Source: Montifringilla adamsi
Taxonomy: Eukaryota > Chordata > Aves > Passeriformes > Passeridae
DNA: 64,000 nucleotides
Assembly: GCA_017590115.1 (NCBI GenBank)
Contig: JAGGNK010010892.1
Coordinates: 5,051,927 to 5,115,926 of the forward strand
Direction of reading: 5' to 3'
Shown here one piece after another: positions 40,884 to 50,715 of the stretch; the first letter of the stretch is position 1; each line of letters begins with the position of its first letter. The translations under genes and the position numbers were made by a program. The notes under the pieces were generated by a model. The model saw only the letters and a program-made list of their open reading frames with translations. It was not told where the DNA came from and did no database searches.

Positions 40884-41324
40884 TCTTCACTTTTCCCATC
40901 GGTTTTCTTGTGTGTGGTTAGGTTTTTCCGACCCTGATGCACGTTTTCCCCGTTTAACGGGATGGGGAAGTGCCGCGCCTGGAAGCGGCTGCCGGGTGGG
41001 TCCGACCCCGCCGGGGTGGCGATGGCTCCGGGGCTGAGCCCTCCGCGGGTCCCGGGCGCTTGGGAGGGATGTCCGCGGTGTGTCCGCCCCGTCGCGGGCT
41101 ACTTTGTGCCTCTTGCAGACCGGAAATACTCGGCCGCTCTGCCAGCGGGGCCTCGGGCGGCCGGGAGCGGCTTCGTAGCGAGAAAACAAGCGGAATATCG
41201 AGCCCGAGCCGCGCCGCTCCCCGCGGGTCCTTGCGGAGCCCTGCGGGCTCCAGCGCACGGTGCCGGAACCGCCGGAGCTCCTCTGTCGCGATTATGTCGG
41301 GGCTGCTGGTGTCTGTCGGGAGTT

Positions 41325-41500
41325 GCATTTGGGAACAGGCTCCCTAGGGAAGTGGTGGAGTCACCATCCTTGGGAATGTTAAAAATGAGCAGATGTGACA
41401 CTCGGCCCTGTGGTTTTAGTGGGCGTAGGGGGACTCGGTCAGAGGTTGGAACCTGATTTTTGAGGTCTTTTTCAACCTTAATGATTCTGTTGATTTGAGG
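41325..41500 (+). mobile_element. CR1: CR1 3' end, sense
   Basis: Contains TTTGGGAACAGGCTCCCTAGGGAAGTGGTGGAGTCACCATCC, then AATGTTAAAAATGAGCAGATGTG, GAGGTCTTTTTCAACC and TTAATGATTCTG. This is the sense order of a CR1 3' end. It marks the downstream edge of the CpG island, and the open frame entering it from the left (40,962-41,456) therefore cannot be a conserved coding exon. Confidence 0.92.
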
Positions 41501-41746
41501 TGGTGTATGAAAGTCCGGGTCTTGCTCCAGAGCAGCTCTGGTGAGTGTGAAAGAGTCAGATCTGGCCGTGCCTTTGGAGGGGTGTCCGGCGGCTGATTCT
41601 CTTTAGGCAGCCCAGGCGGCTGAGACACAAACTGCCGGCATGGACAGCGGGGTGGATGTGCGCCTTCATCTTCCGACTTGCTCCTGAAGAGCAAGAGCCC
41701 ACCTGCAGGAACGGCCCATCGCAGTTGTGCTTGCTGCAGTGCTTCA

Positions 41747-41910
41747 GCACAGAATCCCAGAATTACTTAGGTTGGAAAAGCCCGCTAAGATCGAGTCCAG
41801 GCATTAACTCAGCACTGCCAAGCCCACGACTAAACCATGTCCCCAAGTGCCGCTTCTACATCTCTTAAATCCCTGCAGGGATGGTGACTCCACTACTTCT
41901 GAGTGTATTT
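41747..41910 (-). mobile_element. CR1: CR1 3' fragment
   Basis: The + strand has CACAGAATCCCAGAATTACTTAGGTTGGAAAAGCCC, GATCGAGTCCAGGCA, CAGCACTGCCAAGCCCACGACTAAACCATGTCCCCAAGTGCC and ATCCCTGCAGGGATGGTGACTCCACTAC. This is an older CR1 subfamily on the minus strand. Confidence 0.94.
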
Positions 41911-44900
41911 CTCGCATGGTTTTGGCACGGGGAAGGGCTGGAGCCAGCCCATGCTGTGTGGCTCGGGGGCCTTCCCACAGCGCAGCGGCTGCTCAGGCTT
42001 TTCAGGAGACTGGAGTCAGTGGCATCACAGCTGGCTTGGGCTGACTTTCAAGGCCAGGAGAAAAGACCCTTTTATTTCCTGTTGAGGAAACTGCTGTCTT
42101 TCCCCCACCATTAAATCCCTATGGCCGGGCAGGAAGGGAGCGCGGTGGCAGCGCAGGTCGGACCCTGCTTCCCAAGCTGCCAGGGCCAGCGCAAGCCCTT
42201 GGCATTTGCCCTGGACCTCTGTGCCCTTGCTGAACCCGTTTTCCTGGGCTGTGTCATCAGCCCATCCGGATTGTCCCTGCTGCGGGAGGAGGGCTGAGCT
42301 CTTCCACAGGTACCTCCGCTCCTGGTCTCCCTTTAGCAGTGAAGTGGGAGATGGCGCTTTCCCTTTTATTCTGCTGTTTGTTGGGATTTGGGCTCTTTGC
42401 ATTGTTCTAAAGGACAGGGAGGGAGCCTGGCTTCTGAATGAGCTCCAGGATGCAGGATGGGAGCTGAGGAGCTATGCCACGAGCAGGAGTGTGACCCTGG
42501 AGCACCTTCCTGGGCTGCCTGCTCTGGCTGACAGCTTGTCACAAGGTTTATTGCTCCTGTTCCTGGAAGCCTTTCTGTGGTTTTGGCCACGTGTGAAAGC
42601 TTCCTTCGAGAGGGGTGGGTGTTCAGACACTCCTCCAGCTCTCTGAGCCGGGAAGATTGCTGCTGTTTTACTTGTCAGGCTAATGTTGGAGATGGATTTC
42701 AGGAGAATGGCAAAGCAGAAAGAGGTGTGTCTCTCAAGAACCACTTTCTTTAGAAATGGCTGATAATAGGCAGTGAGTTTGGGGAGGATGTTTTATTTAG
42801 GGATTGAAAAGAGAGGATTAAAGCTTTTGACGGAGAACAGTTTATGTGGAGTAAGTCATGGGACTTGATCATTCAGAAAAAGACTCTAATGTGTTCCCAT
42901 CACCAAGACAGCTTACAGCTCTCTGTGTCCCAAATCATTCAATAAAAGCAACAAAACTCCTTTTGATTTAAGATCTTCACTGGTGGCTGCATAAGGAGTT
43001 TTCAGACCTAGCAGTAAATTTGTATCTGCTCAAAGAAAACAGCCTATGGGGATACAAATCTGTGATATGCTAAAGGTACTGTGGATTTATCCAAGGTGTT
43101 AATTATGGGCATTGGAAGTAGCTGTGTCTGTCTCGGAAAATTGCACCTTTTCCTTCCTTGCCCCCTCCGATCAAGTTGCTGGCACAGGGCTGTGCTCCTG
43201 GATTTTCAGAAGCACAGAGTCACTGCTTGTAAAATTACTGAAATAAAAAAGGTTTATGCAGGGGAGAAGAAAAAAGAATCAAATTTTAGGCTCAAATTGT
43301 GATTCCAAAACAAGTTGCTCATTCTTCTCACAGCTTGAGGTTTGTGATGGAAAGGTTGAAAATACCCAGCAAGAAAAACAGGCTGGGGAAAAAAAAATCG
43401 GGAATAAACTGAACCGAGTGAAATTCAGAATAAACTGTCATCAGAGAGTGTTTATCAACCTGCTAGAGAAAAGGAAGGGAGCAACCATTCAGATCAATAA
43501 CAAGTTCTTTTTTTATAACTGTAGAGCTTTAATCATATAGTTTAAAAAAATAATCCTAAATGTGTGCATTTTATACCTGTGCTGGTAGCTGGGGCTAAAT
43601 CTGCAGAGTTCATGCTGATCTGGGTAATCTGAATCAAGCTGAATAGTAAAGAGGCTCTTAGGAGGATCTGAAACCCAGGAGGCATTTTTCAAACCTGAGT
43701 TATGTCACTTTTTTTAGAGGTGCCTCAGGCAATTGCATTTTAAGAAGACAAAGCTTTTGTTTTCAAGCTGGCCTAGAAAAATGCCAAGGATGAATCCAAA
43801 GTAAAGGCTTTCAGAAGTTGTCATTTGTGATTAAGTTGATTTTGCTGTTGTGCACACAAGGCTGCTGCCTTCCCCGGCGTGCCCAGAGCTGGGGCTATTT
43901 TTATTTTTGCCACCAGTCCTGGTGTACCTGTTTAATTCCAGGGAGTAACAGTGCCGGGGGGGTCTCACCTGAAAGTGTGTATTTAATGAGAGGGTCGGGT
44001 GTCTGCCAGCTTCATCTCCAATAGAAAATTAACTGTAGGTGCATTATAAAAGGCAGAATTGAGTTGATACCGGGCAGGCATTGACTTAGATGAGTATTTT
44101 GCAGAATTAACATCTGTCTGTGTCTAGTTTAGTATTTGAGATGCTGGAAATACCAAAGGCAAGGCTTTAACCATGAGCTAAGGCTGTTTCCTTTCACAGA
44201 GGCCAGTCTGTGTGCACGTAGTGAATCCGAAGCTTTTCTGGGGGCTTCTCATGTTCCTTGCAGCCTGAAACAATCACAAGGAGCATCCTGGTGTTGCCAG
44301 GCTGTGGGCAAACAAGAGGAGCTGCTCCTGTGGAGCCTGAGCTGGAGGAATATTGTGCAGGATGTAGCAGATGATGCTAGAGCATGGATGTGGAAGAGTC
44401 TGCTGCCTGCAATCTGGAGTGTTGTGAGCTCCCAGTGAGATGCTCCTTGTTAGAGAAAGGTGAAATCCTGCGAGTATTGTAATGACTGCTTGTTCTTAAA
44501 TAAAACCAGAGTAGGTTTTGTCTGAAAATCTGCCTGAAAGCAGCTCTGGCTGCAGGAGCAGTGCCAGGGCTGCCTCACCTGGGCAGGAGGTGTCCCTGGA
44601 GCCCCCCTCTCCCTGGGAGAAGTGGATTCCCCAGCGCAGGCTCTGGATCCCCAGGGAAGGACTATCAGGGCAGCCTGAGTCATCCTTTTGGCTCTTGTGT
44701 AACACCCAAACAATGCTGCTTGTCCTGCTGGCCGAGGGCTCTGGGTCTGCCCAGCACAAAGGGACGTGGGACTGGATGGAGCCTCTCCAGGGGCACCTCT
44801 GAGCTGCAGCTTCTGCAGCAGCTGGCTCCTGCACTTCTCACCCTGGCACCTCAGAATCCGAATATTGGATTATTTTTTTAAAGCAAGCCTTGAGTATGTG

Positions 44901-46454
44901 TTGCAGATGTGTAGATTAAGTGGTGCTGGCCATCCGAGGCAAGACTTGGCCTTTGCAGGGAAGGTCCTCAGTTGATTTCAGGGCTTCTGGGCTTTTCCTT
45001 CCCCTTTGGTGCCAGAGCTGCCCAGCAGGATGTAGCCAGCAGGATGCTGAGCTCTGTTCCAGGAGCATCCCTGCACCTGCAGCAGAGTATTTCCTTTATT
45101 AAACATCCACAGATTTTGCCAGTGATGTTGCACAACTGTCTGTTTTTGGTTTGTTTGTTTGGTTTTTTTTTTAAATTTGCTCCTAAAGATCTGGTTTTAA
45201 AATAGAGAACACAATGCCAGGTTGCTGGGGTTTATTTCTACCGAGAGTAAGGCAAATGGATGGGCACCTCTGGGCTGTGTCTGTGTGAATTCAGTGACTC
45301 CCTGGTGGTATCTGCAGCATCACCTCCATGTGGAGATGGTACCAAACAAAAGGAGCTGAGAAGTGCCAGGGCTTTATCTGATGATGCTTTTGCAAGCAGC
45401 TTACATTTCAACAAATACAGCCAGCTCTGGGAATGAATGTGAACTCATTTTGGGCTTGCTACTGCAGGCAGAATAAGAATGGCCAGGTTAGAAGTGTGAG
45501 CAGGAGGAGTAACTGAGGCAGTGCAGCTCCATTCCCAGTAGCTCCTGCTGTGTCCCACCTCCCCCGGAGGGACAACATCCTTCCCCTGGGGCTCTGCCTA
45601 CTGGCACTTCACCAGGAGAAAATTTCTGCAAGAGAAGGTGTTGAGGAAAAGGTGGCAGTGGACACACTCGTTGTGGAACCATTGGTGTTCATTTTAATGT
45701 GTGAATTCCTGAGGTGGTTGCAGGTCTCCCGCACCAAAGGTCTTGATGTCTTTATTAGTCTAAATCTTGTGCTGCCCTTCTGTCTTTAGCAAACTTTCTT
45801 TTGGAAAACTGTCTTGGGAGCATTAGTGAGAGAAGAAGTTCCTTTGGAAGGGTGTGGGCAGCCCTGGCAGTGCCAGTCCTGCACAGGGCAGCTGTGCTGT
45901 GTCAGTGCCCTCGGTGCTCGTGGCTGCCTTTACCTGGCCTCCAGTGACATCCTCCACTTGCCCGGGCTTCACAGTGACTCTTCTGGCCCAGCATGTGGCC
46001 CCTGTGAAGACTGCAGGTGGCTGGTGCTCAAACATAATTCTTTTTCAAATCTAGCAAAAATCTCAGTGGTTGCTGTGGGACAGACCTTGCAGAGCTGATG
46101 GTGCTGCCTGGCCTGCTGAGGGGCAGCTGTGTTCCTGCTGAGGGGCAGCACTGGAGGGGTTTGGTGGCTCAGCAGCTGCTGGTTCCTGTCCCTGGAGCTC
46201 TGTTTGCTGTAAAACAGGTATTTTTGGTGGTGCTGCAGCAATCTGCAATGCTTGGAGCTCTTAAAGCTCCTGAAGCTCCTTCTGGAGTTGGTAAAAGCTG
46301 TAAGCACTGCAGAAACCCTCTTGAGCTCTTCTAGTAATTTAAATTTACTGTTTATGTTTATAATTTTTTAACTTCTGCTCCAAAGAGTGCAGCTCTTATG
46401 TTCACACATTTCAACAGGCCAATAAAACTTCACCTGTCTCTGTGATGACTCTGA
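41911..46454. other. Unique sequence, probable intron, no exon recognised
   Basis: About 4.5 kb with no LTR or CR1. The parts 42,760-43,080, 43,400-43,560 and 43,990-44,180 are AT-rich and unique, with the texture of conserved non-coding DNA. Domain-free frames of 100-146 codons occur in GC-richer parts (42,206-42,646, 44,496-44,881 and 45,969-46,307). Candidate donors (for example CTCTG|GTGAGTG near 41,541) have no convincing paired acceptor and conserved reading frame. Confidence 0.4.
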
Positions 46455-46740
46455 GAGAATCCCAGGATGGTTTGGGTTGGAAGGGACCTTAAAGCCCATC
46501 CAGTGGCACCCCCTGCCATGGCAGGGACACCTTCCACTGTCCCAGGCTGCTCCAAGCCCTGTCCAGCCTGGCCTTGGGCACTGCCAGGGATCCAGGGGCA
46601 GCCTCAGCTGCTCTGGGCACCCTGTGCCAGGGCCTCAGCACCCTGACAGGGAAGAATTCCCTCCCATCTAACCCTGCCCTCTGGCAGTGGGAAGCCATTC
46701 CCTGTGTCCTGTCCCTCCATCCCTTGCCCAAAAGCAAGGA
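46455..46740 (-). mobile_element. CR1: CR1 LINE 3' fragment
   Basis: The + strand shows GAATCCCAGGATGGTTTGGGTTGGAAGGGACCTTAAAG, CCCCCTGCCATGGCAGGG, GCACTGCCAGGGATCCAGGGGCAGCC, CACCCTGTGCCAGGGCCTCAG and CTGGCAGTGGGAAGCCATTCCCTG. Minus strand, well preserved, 5' truncated. Confidence 0.95.
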
Positions 46741-48242
46741 ACTGGCTCTGAAATTTCAGTTTAAGGTGAAAAATCCTTGGTGCAGCTCTCGCCCTGCAGG
46801 CAGTGCCCATCCATCCTGCACCTCTGGTGGCACCCTCAGGGTGGAGATGAGGAGAAACATCCCTTGGGAAGTTCCCCTGGCAGGAGAGCTCTGCAGGTAA
46901 TGCTGCACATCCAAGGTGGGATTTGGGTGTTTCCCTGTTCACGAGGAGATGCTTTCCAGTGCTTCCCTGCAGCTGGGCTCCCCAGCCATCTGCCTGCAGC
47001 AAAAACAGCATTTCCAGGGAGGCCAGGGGAATGATGCCGAGCTTGCTGATACCTCCTGTGAGCACAGCCACACCTCGTGGCAGGAGAGAGGCAGGGAGGG
47101 CTTAGATGATTTAATTAAACTTGTTGTGAGGAAGAAATTAAATTTGGTCTCTTGCCCTGCTCGTATTACGAGGGGGAGAGCGCAGTCTTTCTGAACTGAG
47201 CCATTCCTTGCCTTCTGTTTGCCTTGGAAAAAAGCAATTTTCTGTCAGCTTTTAGCCTGGCTCCTGGGCCCCAATTGCTTGTTTATCTTCAGCAGCTCCC
47301 CAAATCGCTTTGAAGATGGCCTTAAACATTGATCATCTCTTACAGTCCTTCATCTTTGTTCTGCCAGCAGACATTAGGAAAGATATTTTAAATTATCTTT
47401 TTCCCCCCAAATGAACGTTCTGTGTGTATGGGCTGGGAGAATTAAAGCTCTTTCAGCCAAAGTATAAATCAGCTGCTCCCATGTTTTTGCCCAGTTCTCC
47501 TGGATTCATCTTCCAGCCCAGTCTGCAAAGCAGCAGGGATTCCAGGGAAGATAAAAGCCAAAGTGCAACTTAATTTCGAGGTAGTGTTCTGTTTGGGAGT
47601 GGGATCCTGTTCAAAAAGGACTTTTCCTCCCCTTCTTGCAGCGGTGGGATCTTTCTTCTTGCTGCTCCCTAGGGAAGGGCTGAGGGGCTCCATGGGGTGA
47701 TGCTGTTCAAACAGTGGGGTGCAGAGGTGAGGTGATGCCTGACGCTGGCAGGAAAGTTCGGAAAAGCAAGTTTTGGATCTCTTCCTTTGCCATTTGAGCA
47801 TTGAGATCTGGGGGGAAAAAGTACTGGCTAACAGCAGAACATTTATTCTGTGTCAAACAGGCAGCAGACAGCAGAGGTGGTTAATTCAGCATGGAAAAGC
47901 CCAGAGCTACAGCTGAACAGGCAGGAAGGTTTAATCAATCATTTGGAGCAGGTTTCTGATGCTCCTTTATGCAGACACTGTTTTTTGTGGAGTTGTTAAC
48001 ATTTAATTGGTAACAGGTCACACCAGCCTCTCTCCCAGGCAGCGCTGGAAGGGAGCAGGTTATTTACATGCACAATCACCCTAATTCCTGGTGCACGTCC
48101 CAAAATACTGGTGAGAGGAGGTCCTGGAGGGCTTGGTCTGAGGAGTTGGCCTCAGTGCAGGGAGTCAGCAGCCTGAGCTGTGTGTGGGTTCATGATCCAG
48201 CCTGGTGTCTGCATTCATGGCTTTTTTTTATCGTTTATCATA
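46741..48242. other. Unique sequence with a conserved-looking block
   Basis: About 1.5 kb. The block 47,105-47,440 is free of repeats and contains ATTTAATTAAACTTG, TTGTTTATCTTCAGCAGC and a long AT-rich end. It reads like a developmental enhancer. There are domain-free frames elsewhere. CTGCAG|GTAATG at about 46,895 is a fair donor without an identified exon. Confidence 0.35.
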
Positions 48243-48320
48243 TCATAGAGCCACAGACTGGTTTGGGTTGGAAAGGACCTTAAAGCTCATCTCGTTCCAA
48301 TCTCCTTCTGCAGTTCAATT
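48243..48320 (-). mobile_element. CR1: Short CR1 3' fragment
   Basis: The + strand reads CATAGAGCCACAGACTGGTTTGGGTTGGAAAGGACCTTAAAGCTCATCTCGTTCCAA. The antisense CR1 3' end then becomes unrecognisable. Minus strand. Confidence 0.9.
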
Positions 48321-49189
48321 TGCAGATTCCATATCCCCATCCCTTCTGTGTGCTGATGCCCTCTGCCTCTTCAACCCCTCGTTTGCAAGAGGGCGAAAAA
48401 CAGTGTGACCTCAGAGTTAATAGATTTTAGCCTTATACGTAGTGTAAACGTCTATATTTTGTACTTTATTGTGAGGCATTGGTGCAGGGGATTCTGGCTC
48501 AGTGAGTCAGAGGCTTTTATCCACTCAGTGATGTGAGTAATTTATGGCTTGCCCCAAGTCTGCACAGCTGGGCTGCCAAACTACAGCATGTTGGGGAGTA
48601 AATATTGCATGTTTACACAAAGCCTTTTCTCTCCCAAGTCCCCAAAAAGAGGATGAGCCACTTTAACAGGCTGCTCAGGCTTGGTAGGTGCCATATCCTG
48701 GGGCAAAATGCAGTTGGGCAAAGCAGCCCAGCAATCTTATAAATACAGTGAATTTTAAATTCTTTCCTGGGTTGCAACAGGAGGGGAGCATTCCTGAGCA
48801 TCTCCACAACCTGCAGTAATGTGACAGTGATGTGAGAGAGAGAGCTTTGTGCAGTGATGGCAAACAGCCTTTAGATCCACTGAGTTTTTGTTAAAATAAA
48901 GTGGTTTTGGAAGTAGATGCCCTCAGCCCATGCTGGAATTGTTTTCCTGTTAATACCAAACAGGCTGATGCTGCTGAGGTGCAGGGAGCCAGGACTTGTG
49001 CTGCCAGTGACTGCTTTATAAATTTCCAGGTTAAATCAGGCAATAAGTTTAGATTTTATTATTTTTTCTTACCCTGAAGCTTGTCAACTTCTTATTTTAC
49101 TCAGAGTCTCACAGTCCTGAGCAAGAGGAATCTCCAGCAAATAGACCAGCTGATAAAAATGATGCAAACCAATTAAATAATTTTATTAG
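48321..49189. other. Unique sequence, nothing recognised
   Basis: About 0.87 kb of average to AT-rich unique DNA. GAT|GTGAGTAAT near 48,530 is donor-like, but no exon could be defined. Nothing else recognised. Confidence 0.35.
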
Positions 49190-49330
49190 AAATATGAAAT
49201 ACTCTGAGTTGGAAGGGACCCACAAGGATCAAGTCCAACACCTGGACACTCCAGCTATCCCACCCTGTGCCTGAGAGCATTGTCCATGTATCCCTTGAAC
49301 TCTGGCAGGCTTGGTGCTGTGATCACTTCC
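49190..49330 (-). mobile_element. CR1: CR1 3' fragment
   Basis: The + strand shows GAAATACTCTGAGTTGGAAGGGACCCACAAGGATCAAGTCCAACACC, GAGAGCATTGTCCATGTATCCCTTGAACTCTGGCAGGCTTGGTGCTGTGATCACTTCC. Minus strand, same subfamily as the copy at 28,709. Confidence 0.93.
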
Positions 49331-50028
49331 TTGAATTCTTGCTCATCCTTTGAATTTTGCTTGCTCAAAGTTATCTAGTGAGAAAAAAGACAACCAGGAG
49401 GTACTGATAAGGCTTCCCACCCTCCAGAGCTGCTTTCTGCTTCCACCCCCCCAAAAAAATTTAACCAAATCTGAGAAATCTGTAGGACTTGGTAGCCAGT
49501 GCTGCCGTTTGCCCTTGCAGCAGGGTGGTAAATGAAGCCCTGGGCTTGATGCTCTAAATATAAAACAGGTAGGAGGGCATGTGACATGGCCTGACCTTGG
49601 GCAGCAGCAGCAGAGCTGGGAGCACAGCCAAGGCCAGCTCCCAGCTCCTCTGTGTGACGTTTCTGTGCTGCTCTGGCCTCTCCCAGACCCTGCAGACCCT
49701 GGCCCAGCCCCAGCCAGGTGCAGGTGTCCCAGCCCAGGCTGCTGCTCCTGGCCATTCCCACCCCGTTCCTGGGGCTTTGCCCTGTCACAGCTGATTTTCT
49801 CAGAGGGACTGGACTCTGGGGAATGCCTGGCATGTGGGATTTCGCTCGGTGCAGCTGCATAGCTGCTGTTTTTGCCAGGCTCAGTGTTGGGTTGAGGAGC
49901 TGGCCCTGCTCTGAGCACCCTCCTTGGCCACTCTGCCCTCAGCACCTGTTTCCTATTGCTGCATCAACTGATTTTCTTACCTTTTTTGTCTCAGGGTTAA
50001 ATTCTGGGAGGTAACAGACACCTGAAGT
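49331..50028. other. Unique sequence, domain-free open frames
   Basis: About 0.7 kb. The minus strand is open for 200 codons (49,343-49,945) in a Pro/Ser/Gly/Cys-rich frame. Other frames are open too, and no domain or splice pair supports a gene. Confidence 0.35.
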
Positions 50029-50325
50029 TACAGAATCACTGCGGTTGGGAAAGACCTCTGAGACCATGGAGTGTAACTGTTAACCCAGCACCGTGTTTGC
50101 CACTAACCCATGTCCCCAGGGGCCACATCCCTGTGGTTTCTGAATACTTCCAGTGACTGAGCCACTCCCCTGGGCAGCCTGCCCCAATGCCTGACCACTC
50201 TTTCAGCAAAGATATCTTCCCTAATATCCAATATAAACCTACCCTGACACAACTTCAGGCTTTTTCCTCCTCTTGCTTGTTCCCTGAGAGAAGAGCCCAA
50301 CCCCAGCCTGTCCTAATGGGCTTGG
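50029..50325 (-). mobile_element. CR1: CR1 LINE 3' fragment
   Basis: The + strand has CAGAATCACTGCGGTTGGGAAAGACCTCTGAGACCATGGAG, AACCCATGTCCCCAGGGGCCACATCC, CTTCCAGTGACTGAGCCACTCCCCTGGGCAGCCTG, TTTCAGCAAAGATATCTTCCCTAATATCCAATATAAACC and a ...GAGAAGAGCCCAACCCCAGCCTG end. Minus strand, older subfamily with a longer stretch retained. Confidence 0.95.
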
Positions 50326-50561
50326 ACTTTGCCAGGTCACCTGGGTGCTGCAGGAGCGTGCAGCTCATTTCAGGGGAAGAGGTTTTGCAGCAGTGCTGTG
50401 GTTGTGCCCTGATTCAGCAGCCCCAGGGCTCTGTCCCTGTGCTTGTGCCATTAATCATCCTGTGAGGATCCCTGGGGGATGGATGTCAATCCTTCACACT
50501 CTGCCCAGGGTTACAGGGCTGCCAGTCCTGGGAGCAAAAGCAGTGTTCCAGTCTTGGAAAT

Positions 50562-50715
50562 CATAGACTGCTGCAATGGTTTGGGTTGGAGGGACCTTAA
50601 TGATCATCCCTTTCCACCCCCTGCCGTGGGCAGGGACACCTTCCACTATCCCAGCTTGCTCCAATCCCTGTCCAGCCTGGCCTGGAACACTTTCAGGGAT
50701 GGGCAATCCTGGGAA
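50562..50715 (-). mobile_element. CR1: CR1 3' fragment
   Basis: The + strand shows CATAGACTGCTGCAATGGTTTGGGTTGGAGGGACC, CCCCCTGCCGTGGGCAGGGACACCTTCCACTATCCC and CACTTTCAGGGATGGGC. Minus strand. Confidence 0.94.

Larger units (their letters stand above)
39770..41310 (+). promoter_or_regulatory. CpG island, probable gene promoter
   Basis: This is the only long stretch in the window that is both very GC-rich and full of CpG, densest at 40,060-40,830 and 40,960-41,290. Elsewhere CpG is depleted, as expected in a vertebrate. GC boxes lie at about 40,349-40,371. It lacks TATA and has splice signals inside on + (donors after 39,990 and 40,736, acceptor at 40,883). This combination is typical of a broad CpG-island promoter with 5' UTR exons. 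A divergent minus-strand transcript is also possible. The long open frames on both strands here are the usual effect of GC richness. Confidence 0.85.
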
